Shown here: piece by piece, positions 18,623 through 27,255 of the stretch | Position numbering within the stretch: the stretch's first letter is position 1 | How the letters are laid out: each line of letters opens with the position of its first letter | NCBI RefSeq assembly: GCF_016864375.1 | Contig: NZ_CP069356.1 | Span: 992,001 to 1,056,000, forward strand | Length of the DNA stretch: 64,000 bases | Source: Microvirga sp. VF16 | Lineage (GTDB): Bacteria > Pseudomonadota > Alphaproteobacteria > Rhizobiales > Beijerinckiaceae | Reading direction: 5' to 3' | The notes under the pieces: generated by a model | Databases searched by the model: none | The model's input: only the letters and a program-made list of their open reading frames with translations | Told to the model about the DNA's origin: nothing | Position numbers and translations under genes: made by a program

Positions 18623-18926
18623 GTGACGATCGAAGATGATGAGGGCCAAGCGCATTTGATCGAGCGCAACATCCGGCGCCCGGTGTCAACAATGACATTG
18701 TGCCCTTCTCGAACGGCACCGATGCCCTCGCCTATCTGTTCGAGCCGGATGGTTTAGGTGAGGTCGGTGCCGCACGGCCCGTTCTCATTCTGCGTGAGAT
18801 TCAACGCTGCGATGATCTCGGCGGCAACGTCGACATCATCAAGCCCGTCAACGACGAAGGGTTCGTCAACGCGATTCACCAGTCTTGGCTGTTCTTCGCG
18901 GTCGTCCAGGCGCCGGAGACCGCCTA
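18623..18926 (+). pseudogene. CheY-like response regulator with frameshift and internal deletion
   Basis: The sequence reads VTIEDDEGQAHLIERNIRR, then after a 1-bp shift VNNDIVPFSNGTDALAYLFE and RPVLIL. It then jumps straight to REIQRCDDLGGNVDIIKPVN and LFFAVVQAPE. This matches single-domain response regulators of the Rcp1 type. The middle of the domain, including the phosphoacceptor DLNLP region, is deleted. The stop codon is split by the IS630 insertion at the following TA. Confidence 0.7.
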
Positions 18927-19869
18927 ATGATCATTACGAAGGTGGTGTAACATAGGGCGGTGTCGATCCTCGTGAGGAGGTGCGCGATGGAGGACAACGT
19001 GTGGCGTCCGGCGCATCTGACGCCGGGGCAGATGGAGGAGCGCCCCGGCTTGATGAGGAGGCCTGGGCTGATCTGGATCGGCTCCTGGACCGGGGTGCCC
19101 TGGCAGCGGGCTTTGCCACCGAGCGCTGGACCCTCCAGCGCATTGCGGCCCTGATCGAGCGCGAGTTCGGGGTGCACTATCATCCCGCACTATCTGGAGC
19201 GGCCGCTGAAGGCGCATGGATTTAGCGTGCAGCGTCCCGCCACAAAGGCCAAGGAGCGCGACGAACTCGTGATTGCGGTCTGGCCCAAGCGCGAATGGGT
19301 TGCTTTGAAAAGAAGGCACAGCGGGAGCGCCGCACGCTGCTCCTCCGGGACGAGACCGGCCACAGCTTCCGGGCCGCGGCCGGACACGACCTGGGCGCGG
19401 CGCGGGCTGCCCCCGCTGTTGCGGCGGGTGAGCAAGCGGCGCGAGGTCTCGAGCATCGTGGCGATCACGCCCGACGGGCGGCTTTATGCCCGCCACTTCC
19501 GCACCAGCGTCTCGAGCCAGACCGTGATCTCGGCCTTGCTCTATTTCCGGCGCAAGATCGGCACGCCGCTGCTGGTGGTCTGGGATCGGCTCAATGCCCA
19601 TCGATCACAAGTTACCACTGCCTTCATCGCAGCTCATGCGCGGGACTTCGCGGTCGCTTACCTGCCGGCCTATGCCCCCGAACTCAATCCGGAGGAGCAG
19701 TGCAATGCGTGCGTCAAGCGGGCTATGGAGAATGCGTTACCCGAATCCGTCGCCGACCTGCACCGGCTGGCGCGCCGCGAGTTCGTCCGCCTGCAACGCC
19801 AACCCGAGATGATCGTCAGCTTCTTTCGTCATGCAGGCCTCTCCGTCACATGACATTCGTGAAGATCAT
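18927..19869 (+). mobile_element. IS630-family element, inactive
   Basis: The 943-bp element has imperfect inverted repeats of about 28 bp (ATGATCATTACGAAGG; the other end in reverse complement is ATGATCTTCACGAATG). It is flanked by TA on each side (18925-18926 and 19870-19871), as expected for IS630/mariner elements. The single transposase gene has several frameshifts. Confidence 0.82.
18987..19853 (+). pseudogene. IS630 family transposase with several frameshifts
   Basis: The reading must hop frames: MEDNVWRPAHLTPGQMEER, then EEAWADLDRLLDRGALAAGF and WTLQRIAALIEREFGVHYH, then KAKERDELVIAVWPKREWVA, QRERRTLLLRDETG, and finally VSKRREVSSIVAITPDGRLY to the stop. DDE residues can be placed at LLRDETG, VWDRLNAH and ELNPEEQ. 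At least three shifts mean no full-length transposase is made. Confidence 0.8.
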
Positions 19870-19873
19870 TAGA

Positions 19874-20653
19874 ATGTCCGATCACTCGCCCGTTTGGGTT
19901 CTCTACATCGATGACGATCCGGGACTGGCCCGCCGCGTCCAGCGGACGCTGGAACAGAAGGGCTATGGCGTCGAGCTTTCGTCCAATGGCGCCGATGGCC
20001 TACGGCAACTCCGTCGGGGCGGAATCGACATCGTCGCACTGGATCATCATATGCTGGGCCAGACCGGCCTCGACATCCTTCCCCAGATCCAGGCGCTCCC
20101 TCAGCCTCCGCCTGTCATTTACGTGACCGGCTGCGAGGACAGCCGCATCGCCGTCGCCGCGCTCAAGGCGGGCGCAGCCAATTACGTCTGGAAGGACATC
20201 CAGGGACATTTCTGGGAGCTCCTGGTCGAGGCGATCGTGACGGCGCTGGAAAAGGAGCGGCTGCGGCGCGCCAAGGATCAGGCCGAACAAGAGGCCCGCG
20301 AAGCACGGGATCGGGCGGAACTACTGCTGCGCGAAATGAACCACCGGATCGCCAGCAGTCTGGCGCTGGTCGCCGCGCTCGCGCACCTGCAGACTGCGAG
20401 CGTCGACAATCCGGCGGCGGCGAGCGCGCTCAAGGAGATGCAGGCCCGGGTCATGGCAATCGCCGGCGTGCACCGCCGGCTGTACAACTCCGACGACGTT
20501 TGCGTTGTCGCGATCGATGCGTATCTGGCAAGTCTCGTCGAAGACCTCGACGTGACCATGCGGGCCGCCGGGCGCCAGCATCCGATCCGGCTCGACGCCG
20601 AACCGATCCAGATGGGGATGTCCTGTCTGGATGGCGCCCGTTTGGCAATGTGA
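19874..20653 (+). CDS. response regulator-histidine kinase hybrid, truncated before the ATPase domain
   Basis: Residues 6-120 form a receiver domain: VLYIDDDPGLARRV, the phosphoacceptor D in DIVALDHHML, VIYVTG and the K of NYVWKD. A linker coiled coil (residues 125-155) leads to a HisKA_2-type helix with LLREMNHRIASSLALVAAL (H-box). The protein runs to AGRQHPIRLDAEPIQ, where the ATPase domain should begin, and then ends with unrelated residues. The truncation coincides with a DNA segment leading into an IS110 remnant. It was probably co-transcribed with the upstream receiver gene before the IS630 insertion. Confidence 0.75.
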   Translation: MSDHSPVWVLYIDDDPGLARRVQRTLEQKGYGVELSSNGADGLRQLRRGGIDIVALDHHMLGQTGLDILPQIQALPQPPPVIYVTGCEDSRIAVAALKAGAANYVWKDIQGHFWELLVEAIVTALEKERLRRAKDQAEQEAREARDRAELLLREMNHRIASSLALVAALAHLQTASVDNPAAASALKEMQARVMAIAGVHRRLYNSDDVCVVAIDAYLASLVEDLDVTMRAAGRQHPIRLDAEPIQMGMSCLDGARLAM

Positions 20654-20838
20654 TTGTTGACGACGTTTGGGCCGAGCGGGGCGGATGCGGTCATGTCTCC
20701 GGCCTTTGAACGCGGTGCTACATGACCGCGGGCCCTGATGTTTTACGCTGGAGCTGGTCCCTCTCACATTATCGCGCTCGACTGACGCCAGACGACACCA
20801 CGGGTTTGCCAGTTCCGGCGATCCATATCCGCTTGGCT

Positions 20839-21031
20839 TCACATCATCTCATCGTCACCGTGCCAACTGGGTTGCCCCAAGGGGCGAATGGTTTTGAGCT
20901 GGTCGTCTATGAGGCCGCCGGCGCGGCCGCTCCCTTGCCTCCCGGGCTCGTAAGCCGTGCTCCTGGCCATGACCGCCCAGGCGATCCGGGCCATCTTGTT
21001 GGCCAAGGCGACAGCGACGACCTTGAAGGGT
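20839..21031 (-). pseudogene. IS110-family transposase C-terminal remnant
   Basis: The minus strand reads FKVVAVALANKMARIAWAVM, the conserved C-terminal end of IS110/IS116/IS902 transposases, followed by a tail and stop at 20839. It is cut at about 21031, next to the end of the following gene. The segment 20610-20838 is probably the downstream part of the same element. Confidence 0.6.
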
Positions 21032-21034
21032 AGA

Positions 21035-21697
21035 CTAGGGCCGTATCGATGCCCAGCGAATCGGTTTGTAGTTCTTGCCCTTGAGCTTCCGCTCGCCCCA
21101 GATGGAGTCCAGATACCTAGCATCCCCTAGAATGATCGATTCCAATCGGGCTGATTTATTGATGTCCAGGCCCGGCTGTTTGTTGAGCAGCCTCTGTGAA
21201 TCCTTTGCGGACATCCTGGTGACGAAGGTCACGACGAGGCCTGGAGTCCCCTCGACCTCGTAGGAATTGAAAAGCCTCAGCCCATCCGGCTTCTCCTCGA
21301 CGAGGCGCTCGACGAAGGCGAAACCATTATTTTCCGCGTGCTCCCGGATGTTGGCCAGGGTGGTCTCGCCGTAGGTGAAGCCTGGGAAGTCGGCCGGCTT
21401 CCCGTCTGGGCGCCCGCCCCAGGTCTCCTTGGCAAAGGCGATCCGTCCGTTCCCCGGATCCGTGGCGAGCGCGAGCTTGTTCCCGTCCGGCAGGCTCCAT
21501 CTGACCTCCTCGTGGGCGCCAGCGGCAACCCTCGAGGCCGGCTTCCCGGCGATCCGCGACGCAGCCGAGATCTCCTCCCCGATGCGAATGCCGTTCAGGG
21601 TCTGGGCTTGCGTTCCTGCAGTCAGGAAAAGGAAGCCGAGAGCGGGGATCGCTCCTCTCATGATGCTGGAGGTGATGAATCTCATGGCGTTTGGCAT
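21035..21697 (-). CDS. secreted protein of unknown function
   Basis: This 220-residue protein has a signal peptide (AIPALGFLFLTAGTQA, then QTLNG). The mature part has regular polar and aromatic positions, for example RIGEEISAASRIAGKP, NKLALATDPGNGRIAFAKET and VVTFVTRMSAKDSQRLLNKQ. I do not recognise a domain. A second in-frame ATG at 21685 is an alternative start. The stop directly abuts the IS110 remnant, so the true C-terminus may have been changed. Confidence 0.6.
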   Translation of the reverse strand: MPNAMRFITSSIMRGAIPALGFLFLTAGTQAQTLNGIRIGEEISAASRIAGKPASRVAAGAHEEVRWSLPDGNKLALATDPGNGRIAFAKETWGGRPDGKPADFPGFTYGETTLANIREHAENNGFAFVERLVEEKPDGLRLFNSYEVEGTPGLVVTFVTRMSAKDSQRLLNKQPGLDINKSARLESIILGDARYLDSIWGERKLKGKNYKPIRWASIRP

Positions 21698-21894
21698 CGT
21701 TTAGGGGGCTGACAACCTACCTTTCCAAGAACATCAGTCAACCTAACCGGAAACAGTAGCGGGCCAGGTGTGGCCCAGGGATCACAACCTCGCGCAAGCT
21801 GGTCCATCCCCTGTCGATCTCGAAGCCAGGGGCTCCCGACAATCACGACTTCGGGTCTCAAAGCCGAGGGTGACGGTAACGGCCCAGACCTTCT

Positions 21895-22440
21895 TCAGAC
21901 CCACTCGGCACCGGCGTTTCCGCACAGGATGCCCGCAAGTCGCAGAGCCATGCCGGGGCACGGCTCGGGCCATGCAAGGGGACGTGGGAGCGTCATGACG
22001 GCAGCGATGGTGTTCTTGGCGTAATCGGCGTTCGTTCCTGCCCGGCCCCACGCGGTCCTGAGCCGGGACAGGAGCCCCGCCTCGGACAACTCGCGGACGC
22101 AGGGATTCGAGAGATCGGCGACATAGCAGAGGGCCTTGTCCCATCCCCGCGGCGTCAGAACGTCGATCAAGGAATCGACGTAGCCATCTTCCGCGGTCTC
22201 GCGCTCCGCCAAGTAGCGCCGGACCGCGGCCTCCCGGACATCGGTGACCTCATACGCGATGCCGATGCAGCAGGTGCCAGGAACAAGACCGAGGACGACG
22301 CCGGGACTGTCAGCGGAACCACGATGGACAGTAGAAGGGATGCACCAGGAACGGCGCCAGCCGGGAGCCATCGCGGGCATCGTCGACTCATAGTCGAAAC
22401 CCGGGTTCCAGATCAGCGAGCCATAAGCAAATACCAGCAT
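21895..22440 (-). CDS. gamma-glutamylcyclotransferase, ChaC family
   Basis: This 181-residue cytoplasmic enzyme starts MLVFAYGSLIWNPGFDYEST, the YGSLIWNP signature of ChaC proteins. These cleave glutathione to 5-oxoproline and Cys-Gly. The catalytic glutamate is probably that in VRRYLAERE. The middle (WCIPSTVHRGSADSPGVVLG) also fits. It has no clear operon partner. The region 21698-21894 shows nothing. Confidence 0.85.
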   Translation of the reverse strand: MLVFAYGSLIWNPGFDYESTMPAMAPGWRRSWCIPSTVHRGSADSPGVVLGLVPGTCCIGIAYEVTDVREAAVRRYLAERETAEDGYVDSLIDVLTPRGWDKALCYVADLSNPCVRELSEAGLLSRLRTAWGRAGTNADYAKNTIAAVMTLPRPLAWPEPCPGMALRLAGILCGNAGAEWV

Positions 22441-22659
22441 GACGCAGTCCTGTTCGCGCCGTCACGGAGCGGCTGAGTCCACGCTGCTGACGGCTCTGCA
22501 CTTTCCAAGGGCCAGGTTCGCTTTAGCGAACGATTATTCCCTTATAGCGAGTAATGGGATTGTCGACTGTGATCTCGCTCACACGGCCCTTGCTGGATGT
22601 GTTCAGTAAGTGCGGAGTGGGACAGCACGGCGATCCGTCGAAGTGGATCATCCGGTAAG

Positions 22660-22842
22660 TTATGCAGCCTTCGGCAGGAGGGCGACACCGGGTGCACGGC
22701 GTGGTCGATGCCGACGGCGCTTGCCCCAGATGAAGGGATGGGGATGCGCGTTCCAGTAGATCGTGGAGCGGTGGACCGCGTTGGTGATCTCGTCCCAAGT
22801 CTCGAAGTGCCTGCCTGCTAACGCCAGCGAGCGCAGGATCTT
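22660..22842 (-). pseudogene. IS630-type transposase C-terminal remnant
   Basis: The minus strand reads KILRSLALAGRHFETWDEIT, then STIYWNAHPHPFIWGKRRRH and a stop at 22660. The HPHPFxWGKxRRHR tail is typical of one IS630 transposase group. Nothing upstream of 22842 continues the frame. The TGTCACATTAACT at 22867-22879 resembles the end of the IS6-type elements at 36344 and 49845. The rest of 22441-23155 has no gene. Confidence 0.6.
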
Positions 22843-23155
22843 CTAGGGGATGTCACATTGTGGGAATGTCACATTAACTGAGTATAGCCGCGGAGTCGCT
22901 CAACGAGGCAGACTCCTTACCAGATGCCAAGTCGAGCAGAAGTTGGCGGCCCAAACCGCCTATGGATGCATCGCTGAGATGCCCACTCGATGACCAGATT
23001 TGGGGCCTCAACGAGCCCTCTGCCTGCATGACAAGCAACAAAGATCGAACATTCCGATAGCTCCGATCCGACTGGGTTTGGTAGACCAAACCCAGTCGAC
23101 ACCCCGATAGCCGTCTGGCTGCTGGAGAAATTGTGATCGTAGACGTGAGGAGCTG

Positions 23156-24184
23156 ATGATGTTACGTAAATTTAGAGCCGGTCTTTTAGGCCTTATCGCG
23201 GCTAGCCTTCCGCTGGCCCTCTCCGCACAGGAAGCCTCGCAACGCCTCAGCCCCAAGGTGGTGGTGATTACCATGTTCGCTGGTGAGGCCAAGCCCTGGC
23301 TGGATAATGAGCCGTTCACCCGGAAAGTAGCGGTTCCTGGCCTGTCGAAGACCTTCCCCGATGTCTCGTGCACGGATGCCGGTCTCTGCCTGATGACCAC
23401 CAGCATGGGCTATGCTAACGCAGCGAGCTCTGTTTCGGCGATGATCTACAGCGGCCGCTTTGACCTCTCACAGACCTACTTTCTCATTGCCGGAATTGCT
23501 GGTGTCGATCCTGCGGATGGAACATTGGGATCGGCTCATTGGGCACGCTTTGCCGTCGACGGTGGCCTGCAGAATGCGATCGATGCCCGCGAAATGCCCG
23601 GTGACTGGAGCACCGGCTATGTCGCCATCGGCGCGAGCCGACCGGGCGAAAAGGTCGAGCTCAAGTACGGAAGCGAAGTCTACCGGCTGAACGAGGATCT
23701 TCTGCAGAAGGCTTACAATCTGACCAAGGACGTGGACTTGGCCGATGGCGATGCCGCCAAAGCCTATCGGGCGCGGTACGCAGCCGCTCCGGCGAATGCC
23801 GCACCGCGTGTGAGCATCTGCGATACGATCTCCATGGATACATGGTGGCACGGCTCTAAGCTTGGTGCCACGATGGAGGCATGGGCGAAGCTGATCACCA
23901 ATGGCGAGGCCAACTATTGCACGACGCAGCAGGAGGACAACGCAACCCTGACGGCCCTTCGGCGCGGTGCCGATGCCAACCTCCTTAACTTCGACAGGGT
24001 CGCCATCCTTAGGACTGCGTCGAACTTCGATCGGGAAGGATCGGGTCAGACCCCGGTGGAGTCCCTGACGGCAAAGTCGGGCGGCTACATTCCGTCCGTC
24101 ACGAACGCCTACCGGGTCGGCGCCAGGTTCGTTCACACCGTTGTGGCGGATTGGCAGAACTGGAGCGCTGGGGTTCCGAAGTAA
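23156..24184 (+). CDS. purine nucleoside permease (NUP) family protein, secreted
   Basis: This 342-residue paralogue of the gene at 11222 has a signal peptide (KFRAGLLGLIAASLPLALSA). Shared features are VVVITMFAGEAKPWL, CTDAGLCLMTTSMGYANAAS and the same FDLSQTYFLIAGIAGVDPAD block. GAGGAG precedes the start. The nucleoside hydrolase gene lies 134 bp downstream on the same strand, which supports a role in nucleoside uptake or binding in the periplasm. Confidence 0.85.
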   Translation: MMLRKFRAGLLGLIAASLPLALSAQEASQRLSPKVVVITMFAGEAKPWLDNEPFTRKVAVPGLSKTFPDVSCTDAGLCLMTTSMGYANAASSVSAMIYSGRFDLSQTYFLIAGIAGVDPADGTLGSAHWARFAVDGGLQNAIDAREMPGDWSTGYVAIGASRPGEKVELKYGSEVYRLNEDLLQKAYNLTKDVDLADGDAAKAYRARYAAAPANAAPRVSICDTISMDTWWHGSKLGATMEAWAKLITNGEANYCTTQQEDNATLTALRRGADANLLNFDRVAILRTASNFDREGSGQTPVESLTAKSGGYIPSVTNAYRVGARFVHTVVADWQNWSAGVPK

Positions 24185-24318
24185 GGCTGGCAGCGTAGCC
24201 CATCCGGCCCCTCACAGGTCTGGATGGGCGATCACAATCATGCAGAAATCAATGCACTTCAACTGTGGCGTAGCATTTGCTGAAGGCAGAGGTCAGAGGT
24301 GCCTGTGAGCGCAGATCG

Positions 24319-25257
24319 ATGAAGAAGCAGGTTATTATCGATACTGATCCTGGCCCAGATGATGGGATTGCTATCTTAACGGCTTTGGGCTCTCCCGTGA
24401 TCGAAGTTCTCGGGGTCTGTGCCGTCGCCGGCAATGTTCCCCTTCATCATACCGTCCGGAACGTTCGCAAGATCCTGGAGCTCGCTGAGCGACAGGATGT
24501 CAGGGCATTTGCCGGAGCCGAGGCTCCTCTGGCCCGTCCTCTGTTCACGGCCGAATACGTACACGGCAAAACCGGGTTTGACGGATACGATCTCCCAGAA
24601 CCGACGATGCCGGTCCAGTCACTGCATGCGGCAGACTTCATCGTTGAAGAGGTTGTAAGCCGGCCGCCGAAGACAATAACGATCTGTGCTCTTGGCCCAT
24701 TGACGAACATAGCAAATGCCCTCGAACGGGACGGGTGCATAGCTGAGAGGATCGAACAGATCGTCTGGATGGGCGGTGCTTTGTCGGAGGGCGGCAATGT
24801 GACTCCGGCCGCCGAGTTCAACTGCTACGTGGATCCGGAGGCGGCTGAGCGAGTGTTGAGTTCCGGAGCCAAAGTCGTGATGATGCCGCTGGATGTCACC
24901 CATAAGGCTCATGTGACGGCTGATCGGATCGAACGCTTTCGCACAATGCGGAATAAGGTCGGCCCGATCTTCGCGGAACTCCTCACCTACGCTAAGCAGT
25001 TTGACTGGCAGAAGTACGGAACTGACCGCGCCCCGATGCACGATCCGACAACAGTTGTCTGGTTGCTGCGACCCGAGTTGTTCTCGGGTCTCCATGTGAA
25101 TGTCGAGGTCGAGACGACCTCTCCTCTGACAACTGGGATGACAGTGATCGATTGGTGGGGCGTCACCAACCGGCAAAAGAACGCTTACGTCGTCCGTGAT
25201 GTTGATGCCGAAGGGCTTTACGATCTGATTTTCGAGAGCTTCCGCCGTCTGCCCTGA
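24319..25257 (+). CDS. nucleoside hydrolase (inosine/uridine-preferring family)
   Basis: This enzyme splits the N-glycosidic bond of nucleosides to give ribose and base. It opens with KKQVIIDTDPGPDDGIAILT, the DTDPGxDD calcium-binding motif. Other landmarks are ICALGPLTNIANAL, VWMGGALSEGGNVTPAAEFN and MHDPTTVVWLL with the catalytic His region. The length of 312 residues is usual. ATG 24319 is preferred over an upstream TTG at 24277 because the family begins at the KKxxIIDTD strand. With the NUP gene upstream it forms a salvage pair. Confidence 0.92.
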   Translation: MKKQVIIDTDPGPDDGIAILTALGSPVIEVLGVCAVAGNVPLHHTVRNVRKILELAERQDVRAFAGAEAPLARPLFTAEYVHGKTGFDGYDLPEPTMPVQSLHAADFIVEEVVSRPPKTITICALGPLTNIANALERDGCIAERIEQIVWMGGALSEGGNVTPAAEFNCYVDPEAAERVLSSGAKVVMMPLDVTHKAHVTADRIERFRTMRNKVGPIFAELLTYAKQFDWQKYGTDRAPMHDPTTVVWLLRPELFSGLHVNVEVETTSPLTTGMTVIDWWGVTNRQKNAYVVRDVDAEGLYDLIFESFRRLP

Positions 25258-25271
25258 TGACGCAGGATCAG

Positions 25272-25322
25272 GACATTTTAACTTTGCGGCTACATGGTTT
25301 GTGGCTGATAACAAACATTTTG
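25272..25322 (+). repeat. 51-bp repeat upstream of the tyrosine recombinase
   Basis: GACATTTTAACTTTGCGGCT at the start and AACAAACATTTTG at the end match 35531-35580, with a variable middle. Related but weaker copies lie at 12690-12729. It lies 53 bp before the recombinase gene and could be a recombination or element-end site. Confidence 0.45.
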
Positions 25323-25374
25323 ACAAGAAGTCTGTAACCGGTACCGTGGCAGGGTCCTCTTACAGGAGGATCTC

Positions 25375-26331
25375 ATGCGGCCCAATCGACGGCTGGCCCA
25401 GCTCTGGCTCGATGCCCTGGCAACAGAGCTCGGCGCCGCGGCCGGTACCATCGACACCTACACCGATGACTTGAACTGCTATCTCGCTTGGCTCGATGAG
25501 AACAGCCTCGGTTTGGACGACGTCGGCCTGGAGCAGATCCGCGACTACATCGCCGCTCTCGATGGGCGCGGCTATGCCGGATCGACCATGGCCCGACGCA
25601 TTACGGTGGCGCGGGGGTTGCACAAGTTTTTGGTCGCCGAGGAACTCGGGTCCGGAGACCCAACAAGCAATCTGTCGACGATGAAGCGAGCCCGGAAGTT
25701 GCCGTTCGTCCTGTCGATTGCCGAGACGGAAGCACTGTTGGAGAGCGCCCACAGGCTTGCGGCCGATCCCTCGGTTGGCCTCTACCGGCAGGCCGGCTAT
25801 GCCCGACGGGCTGCCCTGTTCGAGACCCTCTATGCCTCGGGCATGCGCATCAGCGAGGCGCTGTCGCTACCGTCCGATGCGGCGCCTGCGGGCACGCGCA
25901 TGCTGCTGGTGCGCGGCAAGGGCGACAAGCAGCGCCTGGTGCCCCTGCATGAGCGAGCGATCGCGGCCATTGCCCAATGGCAGAAGCTCGCCAGCGCGTA
26001 CTCTGGGGGCAAGCCAAGCCAGTGGCTGTTCCACTCGGTGCGCAATGGCAGCAAGGCCTTGACGCGCCAGGCCGCCCTGCTCGAGATCAAGGAAGCTGCT
26101 GTGGCCGCCGACCTCTCCAATCCTGAGCGGGTATCGCCTCACGTGCTGCGGCACGCTTTCGCCACCCACATGCATGCCGGCGGCACCGACCTGCGCGTGC
26201 TGCAGGAGCTGCTCGGCCATGCCGGCATCGAGACCACCCAGATCTACACCCATCTGGACACCTCTCGCTTGCACCAGATGGTCCGCGACCTTCATCCTCT
26301 CAATAAGGAGGAGCATACGACAGCCGCCTGA
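25375..26331 (+). CDS. tyrosine recombinase, XerC/XerD-like
   Basis: This 318-residue recombinase has an N-terminal SAM-like core-binding domain (residues 5-95) and a C-terminal catalytic domain. Catalytic residues can be placed: R in YASGMRISEALSLP, K in VRGKGDKQRLVP, HxxR in HVLRHAFATHMH, H in LLGHAGIETTQ, and the nucleophile Y in IYTHLD. An AGGAGG site precedes ATG. Chromosomal XerC and XerD usually have other neighbours; this copy sits among mobile debris and a repeated 51-bp sequence, so it may belong to a mobile element. Confidence 0.88.
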   Translation: MRPNRRLAQLWLDALATELGAAAGTIDTYTDDLNCYLAWLDENSLGLDDVGLEQIRDYIAALDGRGYAGSTMARRITVARGLHKFLVAEELGSGDPTSNLSTMKRARKLPFVLSIAETEALLESAHRLAADPSVGLYRQAGYARRAALFETLYASGMRISEALSLPSDAAPAGTRMLLVRGKGDKQRLVPLHERAIAAIAQWQKLASAYSGGKPSQWLFHSVRNGSKALTRQAALLEIKEAAVAADLSNPERVSPHVLRHAFATHMHAGGTDLRVLQELLGHAGIETTQIYTHLDTSRLHQMVRDLHPLNKEEHTTAA

Positions 26332-26404
26332 ACCGCTGGAGCGGGGATCTCACGTGCTAGCGGCAGACCATCAGGCCACAGATATCGCCGCGCCCATCTA
26401 GCGA

Positions 26405-26839
26405 TCATGCGACTTCCAGTTTTTGCCATTCTGGCAACGGGAACAGGCGGTCATACGTCCAATTGAAGACGAACGCATAGCCTATGTAGAAAAGGGCAAA
26501 GGACGCATCCATCAGAAAGGCCTGCCAGAGACTGATGCCGAGATACCAGGCGAAGAGCGGCAGCAGGACGATCAGGAGCCCGACCTCGAACATCACAGCA
26601 TGTACTATGCGGAAATAGGCAGTTTTCCTGGTGCTTCCCAGCACCCGCTGCATGAGGTGGTCGAAACCAAGATTGTAGATGTAGTTCCACAGCGTTGCGA
26701 TCGTCGCGCCGACGATCCCCAGCACGCCGATGTCATGCACAGGCATGTGAAACGCCCAGGCACCAAGGGGTGTGACGAGAGCCAGTCCAATGATTTCGAA
26801 GCTGATCGCGTGTCGAATGCGGTCGCGTGAGGTTCGCAT
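26405..26839 (-). CDS. PACE family efflux transporter
   Basis: This 144-residue protein has four transmembrane helices, arranged as the tandem bacterial transmembrane pair domain. The first repeat starts MRTSRDRIRHAISFEIIGLA and the second has TAYFRIVHAVMFEVGLLIVL. The conserved RxxHxxxFE pattern occurs in both halves. The family (prototype AceI) exports biocides and short-chain diamines. The start follows GGGGA, with an upstream in-frame extension rejected. Confidence 0.88.
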   Translation of the reverse strand: MRTSRDRIRHAISFEIIGLALVTPLGAWAFHMPVHDIGVLGIVGATIATLWNYIYNLGFDHLMQRVLGSTRKTAYFRIVHAVMFEVGLLIVLLPLFAWYLGISLWQAFLMDASFALFYIGYAFVFNWTYDRLFPLPEWQKLEVA

Positions 26840-26987
26840 GAAGTCCCCCAGGGGGCATAGCTCGGGTCGTCCCGAACGATCGGCCCAGTGTCTGGGGGAG
26901 GTCGTCCTCTCTTGCGCCTCCATATAGGTCGACAGGTCTACTCGAGGCAAGAGGCCGGGACCCAAACGAGAGCCGACCATGGCGAGA

Positions 26988-27242
26988 TCAAAGGTCCGTA
27001 TAGCCCTTGTGTCGTTGGGCCTTGGCCCAGCCTTCCAGCGCCTGCGCGGCTTGGGTCTCGTCGGAAAAGATCTCGACCTTCTCGTTGCCTTTGGAGCCTA
27101 CGGAACCCCAGTTCCGGACCAGCCGGATCGTGCCGAACAGATCCCGTTCGATCATCAAGCTGAAGAACCGCGCCCTGCCCTGCTCCGGGTCACGCCGATA
27201 GAGCACCAGATGGTGCCGTATGGGCGAGCGGGCATCCGGCAT
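26988..27242 (-). CDS. WGR domain protein
   Basis: This 84-residue protein is a single WGR domain: ARFFSLMIERDLFGTIRLVR, NWGSVGSKGNEKVEIFS, then EGWAKAQRHKGYTDL. WGR domains are found in PARPs, in proteins associated with bacterial DNA ligases and as free-standing small proteins, and are thought to bind nucleic acid. It lies 13 bp downstream of the CYTH gene on the same strand, suggesting one transcript. Confidence 0.82.
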   Translation of the reverse strand: MPDARSPIRHHLVLYRRDPEQGRARFFSLMIERDLFGTIRLVRNWGSVGSKGNEKVEIFSDETQAAQALEGWAKAQRHKGYTDL

Positions 27243-27255
27243 CGTGGCAGAGCTC

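Noticed and set aside
18024..18719. Minus-strand frame of 231 residues
   Set aside because: Its composition is irregular, no domain is visible, and it overlaps the response-regulator remnant on the other strand.
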